Assembly (NCBI RefSeq): GCF_963678635.1
Contig: NC_087062.1
Span: 63,649,253-63,713,252 of the forward strand
DNA from: Symsagittifera roscoffensis
Taxonomy: Eukaryota > Xenacoelomorpha > Acoela > Convolutidae
DNA: 64,000 bases
Reading direction: 5' to 3'
The notes under the pieces are model-generated. The model searched no databases. It saw only the letters and a program-made list of their open reading frames with translations, and was not told the origin of the DNA. Shown one piece after another: positions 23,400 through 35,121 of the stretch; positions within the stretch are counted from its first letter, which is position 1; each line of letters starts with the position of its first letter. A program made the translations under genes and the position numbers.

Positions 23400-24800
23400 G
23401 CATCTTGGTGAAATTAACTCTCAGTGATAGTCATTTATGACTATGAGAGTACTGAGGACACTAAGACTAAAAAAAACGGCCTGGAAGGTCAAAACTTTAA
23501 AACCGATAAAAACCGCATACAACCAAAAACAGATTACCTTGATGGAACCCTTTAGTCATAAATCTTTATCCTTATCTAGCCCTCAGTATATGGAAAAATG
23601 TTTCTGCAGACAATCACTTTTAGTTTGAATCAAAATTCAATGCACAAAAGCAAACTTTACCAACAGCAGCTCAAGCTCTAAAATTATGAAACTTGAGTTT
23701 AGGAATTTCATTCGGTTTTTTTTCAGTTAGGGTCCCTCTATGGCAACCTAAGGAAAAAATCCGTGGAATGGGTTCTTTTTGCTTGAGAGCAAGAGTAATT
23801 TTTCCGCATAAAAGTTTTTTGAAAATTGTAATACGTAAGCGACAATTGCATGACTTGGACTTACATCATAATATTGCTTATCATTTTGCAATTAAATTGT
23901 TCTTTTTTGAAGCCTTCCGGGCTCAAATTTTAAGACCAGTTAAGACCAGTCTATGTTTCTTCATTTTGAGTTTTAACTAATTTTGCTCTGTCTGTATGAA
24001 CATATAGGAACCAGAAGGTCAAAAGTTTCATAGTAACCGAGGTTACAATCAGGAGACCCTTTATTGCATTAAAAACCCGTCAAAAATTAGGAATTTTCTA
24101 GATATGCAAGAGTGAATTATAATGTGGCTAAACGAGAAACAGATGGTTGGGAATCAAGCCAACCATATTGAGAAAACCAACTCCTGCACAGAATAAACCG
24201 GAATTAAAAGTGAGACAAAAAATGACCAGATATGAGGCTACGGGTCTATTAAATACTTATAAAAAGCTGCGCTTTTGTTCCAGGACTCTATAAAAAAACC
24301 CTTCGAAAACATTTTGTTATCTTTAATTGTGCCGAGTACACAGGCAGCGTTTGCAACCTGTATTGCGAGGGAGATTCGTTTTTTTTCCAGTTCCCCCCTG
24401 TATTTTTTTCTGAAATTCGATGTGTAAAAGTCTATTTAAAATTGTTTTCCATGTTATAAACAGCATCACAACGTGTGAGCATGAACAGGTGAGCTAATTT
24501 TGTGAATTTTTCTTAGGCAAAATGCTGTGTGAACAATTTTCGAGCAGCCTAATCTTGTAATTTTACCAAAATTTTAAATAATCATCTTCGAAAAGTTTTG
24601 TAAAAAAACAAAAGTTTGTTACTTTTGTGATATCAATTGTGAAAGACAGCACAAATCAGGTCGTCCTCTGTGCATTGTAAATGCAGGACCGTCCAACCTT
24701 TGGTGCTCTGAGTAACCAGGGTCTTTGTCACTTTTGGTCGGTTGCAAACACATCCGAAAATTTTTGAGAAACTAAATTTAGAAAGAAAAAATCAAAATTT
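23400..24800. other. AT-rich sequence without supported genes
   Basis: No domain-bearing frame, repeat or RNA gene was found. Confidence 0.45.
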
Positions 24801-24810
24801 TTGGTTTATG

Positions 24811-24965
24811 GAAAAACACCTATCATACAATTTTCATATATGAAAAAATGTTTATCATAGAGTTTTCATACAATTTTCTGCACGTATGGAATTGTATGAA
24901 ATTGTATGACAAGAAGTTTCTCATATATGGGAATTGTATGATAGGAAGTTTTAGTCAACCCGGAA
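24811..24965. repeat. Inverted repeat with arms of about 30 bp
   Basis: CTATCATACAATTTTCATAT (from about 24822) is matched in reverse complement by the segment at about 24930-24957, which contains CATATATGGGAATTGTATGA. The spacer repeats GAATTGTATGA. It could be a small inverted-repeat transposon or a hairpin next to the LINE remnant. No coding content. Confidence 0.55.
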
Positions 24966-24989
24966 TTGTTGGCAGTTTGCCAAAAAGCG

Positions 24990-27212
24990 GGTTTGCCAAA
25001 AAACTTGATCAAAAAAAATTCTGTGCTGGGGCCGACCGCGCCCTGAGTTTCAAAAGCTAGCGGTTGAAAAAGATATCCATCATTTTCAAAATCTTTATAC
25101 TGGTCAATTTTTTGCTCTTCCGCTTCAGCGTCAGCCGTACCAGGGTTACAAACAGACCCGGCATTAATCCTACAAGGAGCTAAGGAGTCTACTACAGTTA
25201 CATCCCACAAGAGCTGCTTACCAACCGCCCATGGAACTAGCTTTAAATTGTCTGGTCGCTTCTGATCGGTCCTGTAGAGGTGTCGTGGTTCTAAAACAGA
25301 CAAAATGTGAATAGAGGATAAACTCTGCTTTATAAGGGCATTCAGGTTTGAATGCCTAGAGATTCCTCCCTGCACTTTTGAGGCAAGAGAGACCATGCCA
25401 ACCATCCTCGGTAACGTCTTTTCCGCACACGCATTTATGCCATTCGCATATTTTTGAGCCTAATCGAAGTCCTATCGCAATTCTGAGTTGTTGGTTTGAC
25501 AGTTTTAATCTTAAATTTTTGCACGGGATGAAGTTCAACCATTGGGAGCCAAATCTATCTTGGAACGCGTTGAATCTTTTTACGTCCGTTGGTTCGAGTC
25601 GTAAAATCAAGCCTGCAATTTCGCTGTAAAAAATTGGCTCCGTCCAAATTTTTTGGATTTCATTTTCCGGAGCCATCTCAATTTTTCCCAGTTCAAACCA
25701 CCGTTTAAGCGCATCATCATAGGTTCCCTCCACATGCTCCAAACCAAAGATTTTGCCCAAGGCATCTTTTGCTCCTACTGCTGAGGCTAAGAAAGCGGGT
25801 AAAGCGAGTAGACGAGCGGAAGAAACACCCAAACCACCTTTGGCTGCCGGGAGAACTGCTTGTAGAAACTGGTTATCTTCCGTTTTCACGTTAGTGACAT
25901 TGCATAACGAATATCTTAGTAATTTGTCGGAGCGTTCCAAAAAATCATTTTGCAAAAAACAAGGGCTCGTACACAAAAAAATATAAGAGTTTTGGCAGGC
26001 TAAAGCAATTTTGCAGGAGGTAAAAACCATAATGGGCGTCTAGTTTGTCAATGACATCCGAGATTTTTTTAAGCTCCTTAATTTTTTCGTCGAGCAATTT
26101 TTTTCGGCAAAGTTCGCCGATTGGAGATCCTAAAATGAGGAGTTCTTCTTTTGTTTATATTTTTATTTTCGGGCATATTTTTCGAAATTGTGTTAAAATT
26201 GAATTATACTGTATACTAGTAGTCGGTCCCAAAAAACAAAGCTCGCACTTCTCAGTTTTCAAGCTCAGACCGTAAATTTGTTCCGATTTCAGAATGTTTT
26301 TAAGGTCCCGGAGTACTACCTTATAGTCGTCGGCTAAATTTCCATCATCTAAATACCAGATGTTATTTTTCGACTCCAACTGTTTCACTAGTGTATGAAT
26401 TGTTTCCTCAAAAAGGGGTGGGGCTTCAGGATCACCTTGCTGAGTTCCGTCTTCTGACATTATGACAGAGCTTCCGTAAAAAAGGTAACTAGGTTTACCA
26501 TACGCGCAATGGGTGTAGTTATACACTTTGAATAAACATGATTCAGCATTGTTTCTCTATTTAGAGAGTTAAAGGCATTCATAAAATCTAGTTTTAAAAG
26601 AACAGTGCATTTTGCATCTTGGGTTCAATTAGGTCTCGAAACGAGTGCGCAGCTATTTTTGCTCCTCGTTTGGTACCGCATCCTACCTGTACGTTTCCGA
26701 AAAAAAATTTGTCGCTCGGAGAGGGCCTTGCTTCCAGCGCATTTAGACGCGATACGTCTCAGCGTGATGCCTATGGCAACCGGTCTCAACCCTCCGTCTA
26801 TCTTTATGAGGGCGATAACCTTTGCGCATAAAAAAAGAAAGGTCTTAGGGGTTTGGGTATTTTGCCATCTCCAATGAGGTTTATCAGCTTAGTAAGCGAT
26901 TTCAGAAAATTAAGTCCTGCACTGCCATTCGACTTACTATTAAGATCTTTAAAAATTTGAGGAACTATTTTATCAGGACCTGCTGCTGATCCGTTCGGAA
27001 AGGACCTTATCGATTTGCATAGGTCGAAATCGGTTACGAAAAAACTATCCAAATTCTGTGGATTTGGAGCTGCAAATTTGGCTCGCTGAGGGTGCTTAGA
27101 CAACAATTTTTAATAGTTATCAGTTGAAAAAGGAGCAATATTGTCATCCGAAGCAGCAAGCATTATTTCTCCCTTTACATTTCCATCGTCGAGCTTACTA
27201 CTTATTAGCTTT
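24990..27212 (-). mobile_element. Remnant of a second LINE (RT plus C-terminal endonuclease-like region)
   Basis: Reading the minus strand from 27212 down, with several frameshifts, gives the order of a LINE Pol protein: FPNGSAAGPDKIVPQ, GGLRPVAIGITLRRIASKCA, KLDFMNAFNSLNRETML, GTQQGDPEAPPLF, NIWYLDDGNLADD (RT active site), KGGLGVSSARLLALPAFLAS, a cysteine-histidine motif (CVCGKDVTEDGWHGLSC) and KRPDNLKLVPWAVGKQLLWD. The last resembles a restriction-like endonuclease core, with RPDG changed to RPDN. Frames break near 26800, 26530, 26100 and 25380, so the copy is dead. At 27213 it is cut by the 5' LTR of element A; its N-terminal part is missing. A different family from the LINE at 3-7 kb. Confidence 0.75.
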
Positions 27213-28125
27213 TGTGACATTCGATCAGAATGTACCAAAATGCAGACGCAGCAGTTTCGAGTTTTTAGCAGCGAACCTTCCGAATTGGCGGTTGTAAAGG
27301 AATAAGAGCGTTATTCGAACGATTGAACAAATCGTGAAGGCTGAAGGATTCGGAAATTCCTAAATTTTAAAAATTCGAATTGATGACGTAACAATTCTAA
27401 GAAACGTCAGAAGCGGCCATTTTGGAGAAAGAATTTGAAATAAACACAACAACATTAGTTGCGATAGCGATAACGACGAAAATTGTGATTGGAAAACAAC
27501 AACAAAAAACAGAAGTAACAGATACCGTTCCGAGTTGCAACTATTGTGTCGCTACAATAGTTGCAAGGCCGTTGCGAACAACGGTGAAGGGTGGAAGACA
27601 GCCTTCCGGAAGGAGAATAAGAGTCTTATTTCCCCGGATTCAAGAATCCGGAGGGGTCTCGGGACTGACACTCTTAGCATTTTATACAAACTTTTAGCTT
27701 CCCTATTATGTCTTGAATTGAATTTATTTAACATCTGAATTCATTTTGCTAGGATGAGAAGCTAGGAGTTGGGGGAAAGGGTTGATCCATCTTCGATGGA
27801 GATGATGATTTTTATCTACTGAACAAAAACAATAATAATTCAATAAATAGTAGTAGCCCTGATTTTAGGAGTGACCTTGTGGTCTGGGGATACTGAGACC
27901 TAGCCATGAGCTCACTATTTCTGCATGTAATCTAGTTAATTTGAGTGTTTTGACCGAAGCCGAAAGCAGTAACGTTTTTGTCGACCCGATGTTAGAAAGA
28001 CAACCAAAAGAACTGGCTTGGTAGAGACGGTGAAAAGCATGTAGAGCTTTGTTTAGACGTTAGCCAGTCGTGTTAGAACCTAGCTTTAATTTCCGTCGAT
28101 ATGTACCTTCCGGGCGAATGTTACA
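27213..28125 (+). repeat. 5' LTR of element A (913 bp)
   Basis: The start is fixed by the repeat at 45214: both copies begin TGTGACATTCGATCAGAATG, with unrelated sequence upstream. The end is placed at CGAATGTTACA, an imperfect inverted copy (10 of 11) of the start TGTGACATTCG. The same CGAATGTTACA occurs at the corresponding place in element B. A TCCGGAGGGGTC motif lies inside at about 27648. A 90-codon frame inside the LTR is not considered a gene. Confidence 0.8.
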
Positions 28126-28137
28126 TAGATGTTTTTA

Positions 28138-28152
28138 TGGCGCTCCTGGGTG
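28138..28152 (+). other. Candidate primer-binding site of element A
   Basis: TGGCGCTCCTGGGTG begins with TGG, as expected for complementarity to a tRNA 3' CCA end. It lies 12 bp after the LTR end and is identical in element B (49337-49351), although flanking sequence differs. The tRNA was not identified and the gap is longer than usual, so this is tentative. Confidence 0.4.
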
Positions 28153-31100
28153 TTATTCTTTCTTAACATCATGACCGGCAGAACCGTTAACGAGCACTCC
28201 GCGCCGAGCGGATGCTCACATTAACGCACTCAATAGGCTAAAACCGCCGGAGCGGAAGGGTAGTTTGGAACGCGGAAGCCTTCTGGATTACCGTGAATTG
28301 CTTTTTAACCTAGTTAAGACCGAAAATTCACGAGCCAGGAAGGGTGGGGGGATTCGCGGTCCCGTCATCTCCTGAGTGGTCCGTGACCAAAAACACTTAA
28401 AGGTATATATAAAACCAAACAAACAGTAGTATATTACCCAAGAAAAACAAAAAACATAAAAAAAAATAACCGAAAAAACCAAAAACAGTAAAAAAGTAAA
28501 AAATCAGTAGAAATCATCCCCCCAGACAAGATGTGATCCGACCCCCCCGTTTGTTGTTGATAGATATATTGTTCTTACAGGCATTTATATCAGTCAGGAT
28601 CGTTACGATCAATTGTGTGGCCCGTTTGTGAGGCTTGTACTGTAGGGTTATTTGAGCATTTAAGCACGTTAATGATAAATTGCGCTCAATCCGGAAGGGT
28701 CTGCTGATTTGCGCTCAATCCGGAGGGGTCTTGGGAGAAGACTGATCCGGCAAGCAGTACAAGGAGCAACAAGAAAGGGCTGAATGACAACAACAATCGA
28801 CTGTTGGGTATCGTTAACAAGTTTTGTATCCCTTTTGTTACAAAAATTAAGATAGTAATCTGTGGGGGGCTCGACAGTGCTGCACTGTAGTGATCCTTCA
28901 CCGAACTGCGAATATCCGAGTTAAGCACCTTAATTCGGATATTAAACAAACCCGGAGGGGTATAGTATTACTAATATTATTACTTATATAGCCTATATTA
29001 ATACTCCTATATCGTTTTTCAGTGAAAAAAAACAGAAAGCAGACCGGTTTTTAGGGTCAAAATAGCGATATTTTGATCCCCCCACAAATCGCGATTTCTG
29101 AGAAATCGATATTTTTTGAAACAAAAAAAAACGCTAAATTAGTGTGTTACATTGTAACTGCACTATTATAATAGACAGAACCGGTTAAGTTTAGTTCGGA
29201 AGTGGTTGGAACTATTTTGGTACCTAAAACCAAATTTTCGTGATTTTTGAGAAAACGGAACACTATAAATTCAGAAAATTTTTTGAAATTTTTGAGTTAG
29301 GACAGTAAAAAAAGTTGTTCGGACAACGTCCATTAGTGATTCTACAGATTCTAGAACCCGCATCCCGAAAGCCTTCCGGGTTGCAGAGAAATCGAACTTA
29401 ACGTATTTGATTTGGTGGATTCATCAACCCGGAGGGGTCCAGGTAGCATAGTTTTTCGCAAATTTTTTCAACTAAAGCGTTTTAGATCGGGTCTTTTGCA
29501 TTGAACTAGAAAAGTATAGGCCATCTGAGCTCGGATCAATAATTTTAGGTCGAAAAGAACAGAATTGCGGAAAAAGTTAGGCGGAACCTATAAGAGAGAA
29601 ATTTCTTGACTTTAGAAAAAAGACGTTTTGGTTAATAACTTTGAAACTACTGAACAGATCTAGTTGATCAAGGTACCAATAGATCAGACATTAGCTCAGC
29701 TTACTGATAGAGACAAAAGTTTTTCGAAAAAAAGCGTGAAAAATTTTTGAGATTGTTTTTAGCAAATTCACCACTTCACGAGGGTAGACCCCTCACGTTT
29801 TATAAACAAATTTTTTGGAAAGCCCTAACACCCCTACCAAAGGGCAGAAACGATTAAAGAAGGCAATTTTAAGCTGTTCTAGAAGAATAGGGAAGGCTTA
29901 AGGCACAGGAAATCATTGATAGAGCCGAAATTAGGCTAGCGATAAGACCCTTCACCGTTAGCGTGAATTGTCAAATAAGAAGCTTAACTTCAATCCGGAA
30001 GGGTCTAGGAAAGGATCACATACCCTTCCTAGTTAATTCAAACAGCATATTAGCGTCGGAGAACGTATCCGGAGGGGTAAAGGTTGAAAATCAAGGAAAT
30101 CTCCGAAAAGCTACTTTTACAAAACCAGAGGGCTCCCAATCCGGAGGGGTTCAAATTTTTCCAAATTCGGAGGGGTCCCAATCCGGAGGGGTCTTTTTTC
30201 ACAAAACCGGAGGGGTCCCAATCAGGAGGGGTCTTATATTTGCTAACTCAGAGGGGTCCCATTCGGGAGGGGTCTCAATTTTGCCAATCCGGAAGGGTCC
30301 TATTTTTGCCAATCCGGAGGGGTATTATTTTTTTAAAGGACTTAGGTAAACAGAAGAAAAGACTATAGTGGGAGATATTAGGTTATTTACAGACAGGCTA
30401 GGAATCAGTGACCGCACTGGTAACTTGCCTTTCAAAAAAAACCAGACCAAAACAAAACAGGTCCGAACTCCGATATTCGCGACACTAAGTCTAACCTAAA
30501 AAGAGCGTAATTCATTGGTGTGGATTGAAACCCAATACGTTTTTACGAAAAGTGACTGCCCTGAGGATTTTAGTAGGTCTAGCTCGGGCAGTCCGAAGGC
30601 AGATAGGTAACACAGTACTCGGTGGGTGCAATAGACGCCCACTTGAGAAAATTACTGCCTTCAAAGTTTTGTCTGTTTGGTGCAGCACCAAGCAGGGAAG
30701 GCTTTTTCTTTAAAAGACAAGTTCGACTATTGTACTGCGACCGACTAAAAGTACAATACACATACGTTTTTCATAGAGATATTCTTTTCTGTTATTTTTT
30801 TTAATTTTAAATCAACATAATTTGTGCTTGATAGGGTAGTGAGTACACTATCTTTTAAATTGACTGATATCATCATATCGTGCTAGTTCTCAAATATTAC
30901 GACCGATAATCGGTTAGGGTGAATAAATTATATACAAGCTGTACTCTGATTACATAAAGGGATTCGTTGTCACTATCTAATAGAATCTTGTGAATTTTAT
31001 TGTGTTTTGTCATTATTATTGATAATCAAACTATAAGGTCACTAGCAATTGAATTGAGTGTATAGGCATTAAGAAGTGACAAATTGAGAATGAGTCTAGA

Positions 31101-31167
31101 CAAGTCAAGGATACCTAAACGAGGTAATAGCTCTAGGAAATTCATACCTAAAAAGTAAAGAAAAACA
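28153..31167 (+). other. Long untranslated leader of element A
   Basis: About 3 kb between the LTR and the gag start without a recognisable gene. It carries many TCCGGAGGGGTC-type motifs (listed separately). A TATATAAAA word near 28402 lies downstream of the LTR and is not called a promoter. Confidence 0.6.
28690..30330 (+). repeat. Dispersed and clustered AATCCGGAGGGGTC motifs in A leader
   Basis: Variants of TCCGGAGGGGTC occur near 28693, 28721, 28952, 29430, 29995 and 30070, then as a dense cluster of about nine at 30135-30325. Many are preceded by CCAAT or CAATC, and spacers are 15-35 bp of A/T-rich sequence. The same word lies in both LTR copies (about 27648 and 45650). The unit contains the palindrome TCCGGA. 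Element B's leader has a different array in the same place. Confidence 0.75.
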
Positions 31168-33874
31168 ATGACCGACCCTTTTGTGGATCGGATCACACGA
31201 GCCCGGACGGACAAAGGGGAGACGGTTTCAGGCAGAATGGTTGAAACTAGAAGTCAGATGTCCTCAGGAGAGCGAAAAGCTAGGTCAGAAGTGGAGGTCC
31301 ATACGGACCAGGCCATGAATGAGAACCAGGATGCACAGGGCCCGGAGGGGAGAGACAGAAGGCTGGCGAGTGAATCTACTCCGGTAGAACAAGGCCATGA
31401 TTTTGCCACTTCCACCGGGGAATTGGACCGAGAAGAGATGTCGGAACTGTCCGACATCTCAACTGAAATAGTGGCAGCTAGAAGATCTCCAACAGACAAC
31501 ACCATGATGGCAGGCGGGACTGAGAAACAAACAACGTCCTCATCGTTCTCAGAAAGAATGAAGAACACCTTCGGAAACATCTTTCCATTCACCATGGGAG
31601 TGGGCACAGGAAATGAAGGTGAATCCCAAAAGGAGGAAGAGGACGAAGACGAGCAAGTGGACTTTGGATCTCAAGTCAGCCTCAATAATTCGACCCAGGA
31701 GAATGAGGCATACATCGAAAGAGGGACTGGAACCATAGACAAATTTGGTGTGGTGAGAACGATAAGCAAAGACGCAAACACACCAGGCCAGTCGAGGGGC
31801 TTTTCGATTATGACAAATTCAGAGACGCGAACTGGGGAGAGTAGAAACAAAGGGCTAGGCGACGCATTGGCGCATCCTGAAGTGGATAATGAAAAGACGT
31901 CGAGGCAGAGAGTCAAAGCCCGAATCTCGACCAGCACGAAGCTACCTGGGACCGACAGGGTGACACCACCACTAGTGACGCCACTCGTGGATAACAGGGC
32001 AGCATTAGAAGAAGCCTTGAACAACATAGTGGGCAGTATAGGATAACAAAATGAACAGATGTTCATAAGAATGGGTGAACTAGAAAGAACAGTTCACATT
32101 GAAAGAGAAAGTCTGCGGGAAGAAATAAACCGCAATAGACAAGAAGTTGGTAGGAGCGAAAAACGCTTGAAGGAAAGAACGGACGAGCACTTAGCGAAGA
32201 ACTTGTCGCGAATAACAAGAGAAGCGGAACATAGAGAGTTACGCTTAAGAGACGACATGGAGAAGTTAAGAATTCAGCAAGTGCAGTCTCTTGGGACTCT
32301 TGACAAAAAGATAGATCCGATGATGGAGAGGCGAACTCAGGCTATCATGGATAGGTTGGACGGGCTGCTAGGCAGCAAGAGTGGACCAAAAGAAAGGGAA
32401 CCAAACTCGGGAGGTCCCAGCAGGGAGCCGAAAGTGAACTTCAATGACCATCAAAGGAGGAGGACATATGGATCCACTAGAGGTAGGGGCAGTTCATCAG
32501 GCTATGCCACAAGGGATAATAGAACATGGGGCCCGAACAATAGAGCAAGTTCAACGGGGAACAGACAGACCTCTAACGAACGACCAACACAAGGCACACA
32601 TGCGACTGGGAGAGGTGATTCCGGTAACAGGAGACATGCGAGCCCAAGGAGGAGTCATGTGGGCCAAGAGGGAAACACTCACGGCGATTCGGATTGCAGG
32701 GATGCACCGAAAAAAGAGCCCTTAACAAGGTGTGATGACACTCAGGCGGTGCACTCGAGAGATGCTACGGCAATGGCCACAGCCTTTGAACCCCTAAACA
32801 GGTCTTTAGAGACATTCCTTACGAGGTTATCCAGAACCAATGAACGCAGTGAGAAGTCCAGAAGAGTCTTTAAGAAACCAAAATGCTACAAAGACGAATC
32901 TGATGGCTGTATTGATACCTGGATAGAGGTAATGAAACTGCATTTCGAGGAACATGAAATGCAGTGGTCAAGGGCCTAGCCCTTTGGAAAGACAAGAATG
33001 CAGTGCGCTCACCGGTAACTTGGAAGGGACAGCCCTGAACTGTGTCATGGCCAAGAAGCAATATCAGCGTGACACAGCCAAAAAAATTTTCGAAATCTTG
33101 TTAAACCGTTTTGGATCAGGGGTGCAGGGGCACCAAGCAATGATGCGCTTCGAGAAACGGAGGCAACGAGAAGACGAAACGATAGACAAGTTTCTAGATG
33201 ACTTGGAAATGCTGGGAAGACGCAGCCAACCGGATGAGTAAAACCGAAAGATGAACCTGGCAGTAGCCTCAAAATTCATCGATGGTGTGAAGAATGATGA
33301 AATTCGAAAAAAGCTAGCAACGCATTACACACCACTATCAACCAATGCGCCAACACCAGAGGAGTTGAGGCTCAAGTCAAAAGAATATCTTTTGTTGAAA
33401 CCTCCTTCGAGATCTGGATACTATAAGAACAATTATGGCAATTTTAACAATGGACCAGCAAACCAAGGGAACAACTGGTACAAACCGAGGGATGATATGG
33501 ACAAGAGACGCTCTTGTGCCAATTGCAGTTCAACGGACCATCATGTGTCAGCATGCCCAACTTACAAACAAGGCATGAAAGCAATAGGCTTTAGCCTCGA
33601 GGACAAAGATGCGTCAGAATTGGACCATGAGGATTTCATGAGAGGAGTAATTTCGAAATTCGGCCCGAGGTGTTTCTTTTGCAACTTGGAAGGTCATTTT
33701 AAATCAGATTGTCCGCAATTCTGGGATGCAGTGGCAGACATCAAGCATCCAAAGCATGAGGAAGCTTTATCAGGAGTGAAAGCCAACAAGGCTCGCCTGT
33801 TGAGTGAAGCGGAGACGCGCAGAAAAGACAAGCCGCAAGAGCTGGCGACGAAAAAAAAAGCAAGCAGTAACTGA
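31168..33874 (+). pseudogene. Element A gag (broken)
   Basis: The frame starts at ATG 31168 and is homologous to the intact gag of element B. It has an acidic, low-complexity N-terminal part, a coiled-coil stretch (about 32060-32360), a capsid-like region (GCIDTWIEVMKLHFEEHE, then KIFEILLNRFGSG) and two CCHC knuckles (CANCSSTDHHVSAC near 33517; CFFCNLEGHFKSDC near 33671). Lesions: an in-frame TAA at 32044, a frameshift near 32960 and a stop at 33239. The frame is left near an A9 run at 33851. By family, Gag forms the particle and binds element RNA. Confidence 0.85.
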
Positions 33875-34920
33875 AGAGACACGTGAACCGGAACCAGTGA
33901 CTGCGGCCGATGACTTCAAGATTGATTATAGGGCAGCCGCGAGGGATGCTCTAAATAGAGTGCAGCAGGAACTGGTGACGAAAGAGATCGAACAAAAAGT
34001 GAAACTCGAACTGGAGAATGAGAAAGTACAGGAGCAACTGAATACCTTCGAAGCAACGGAGGTCGAGGAGACTAAAGCACCAAGCAGTTTGAGCATGAAA
34101 CTTAATGTGATCTCCGGTCAGATGTTCGGCATGGTGCCACAAGGGAGCAAGATACAGTCGATAATCTCAGTGGGTGGACACCAGGTAATCAGAAATCTGA
34201 GTGAACCATCCGGATTCACTTTGATGCATTTGGACACATATGCAGACTATCTGAGGCAGGTGGAGCCACGCACTGAGTCGAGAGCTGTGCGAGCACTACT
34301 AACAACGGGTGGCCCTCGCATAAAGAAACTTCATGGACGCTGCCTGGAAGTCTATGGGCCGTATCAAGTGATGCTGAACGTGGATGGAATCAGAGTATCT
34401 ACAGTAGGACTTATGTAACAACAGACAGTGACCAAATAGGGCAGATCTATTTGGGTGAGGAGGAACTCAAAGTCCGCAGGATAGGCCATGACGCCATGAT
34501 GGAACAAGATGCAGTACATGTTGGGTAGGAAGCAGATGTGACCGCACATCTGCTCGACACCAACGGAAAGAAAATTGGAGTCACAGGGCTTCTGGACACA
34601 GGAGCGGTAGTGAGTGTGATGCCGATAAAAACTTGGGAAAGAATGGGCTTCACGAGCGAAGATCTAATTCCAACGAATCTCCGACTGGCCGCCGCCAATC
34701 GAGGAGCGATTTACGTAGCCGGAAGAACCACCAATAACGGTTCTCCACATGAGAGGACGGGATCTTTGGATGAGCTTCCTGGTGGTAGAGAATTTGGACG
34801 ACGCCGACCAATTCATCTTGGGCAGAGATTTCGTCAGGATTTTTGACGTCATGATTGACTTGAACAACGGTCTGATACGGATTAAAAACCCGGACCGGAA
34901 GTATGTTAAGAAACAATTAA
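33804..34920 (+). pseudogene. Element A aspartic protease region (broken)
   Basis: A frame overlapping the end of gag continues into a pepsin-like retroelement protease. LLDTGAVVSVMPI near 34590 carries the catalytic DTG, and downstream FILGRDF-like sequence is present but in shifted frames. Stops and frameshifts lie near 34418, 34525 and 34740. The equivalent region of element B (54027-55157) is longer and cleaner. Confidence 0.75.
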
Positions 34921-35121
34921 TAGGATAATAACAGACGAAAACAAGGTACCAATTTTTTTAGATAGAAAGGTGAAACTACAGCCACGACAGGATGTGGTGG
35001 CGATTTTTAGAATGACAAATTTAAATTCGTTAAGCGATAGTAAACAGGTTTGCTTAGTACAGAATCCAAAAAGCCAGAGTTCGGTGATTTTAGGCCGGAG
35101 CTTCTCGGACTGTGAGTCAGT

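Noticed and set aside
27422-27697. 91-codon frame inside the 5' LTR, also open in the 3' LTR (45423-45698)
   Set aside because: It is open in both copies only because the LTRs are duplicates. It has no recognisable domain and no start context, and element B's LTR lacks it.
28395-28412. TATATAAAA as LTR promoter
   Set aside because: It lies about 270 bp downstream of the LTR end as I place it, and element B has no match there.
33851-33860. A9 run as programmed frameshift site
   Set aside because: Element B has no such run at the junction and its frame changes in the opposite direction; a simple indel in a decayed copy is likelier.
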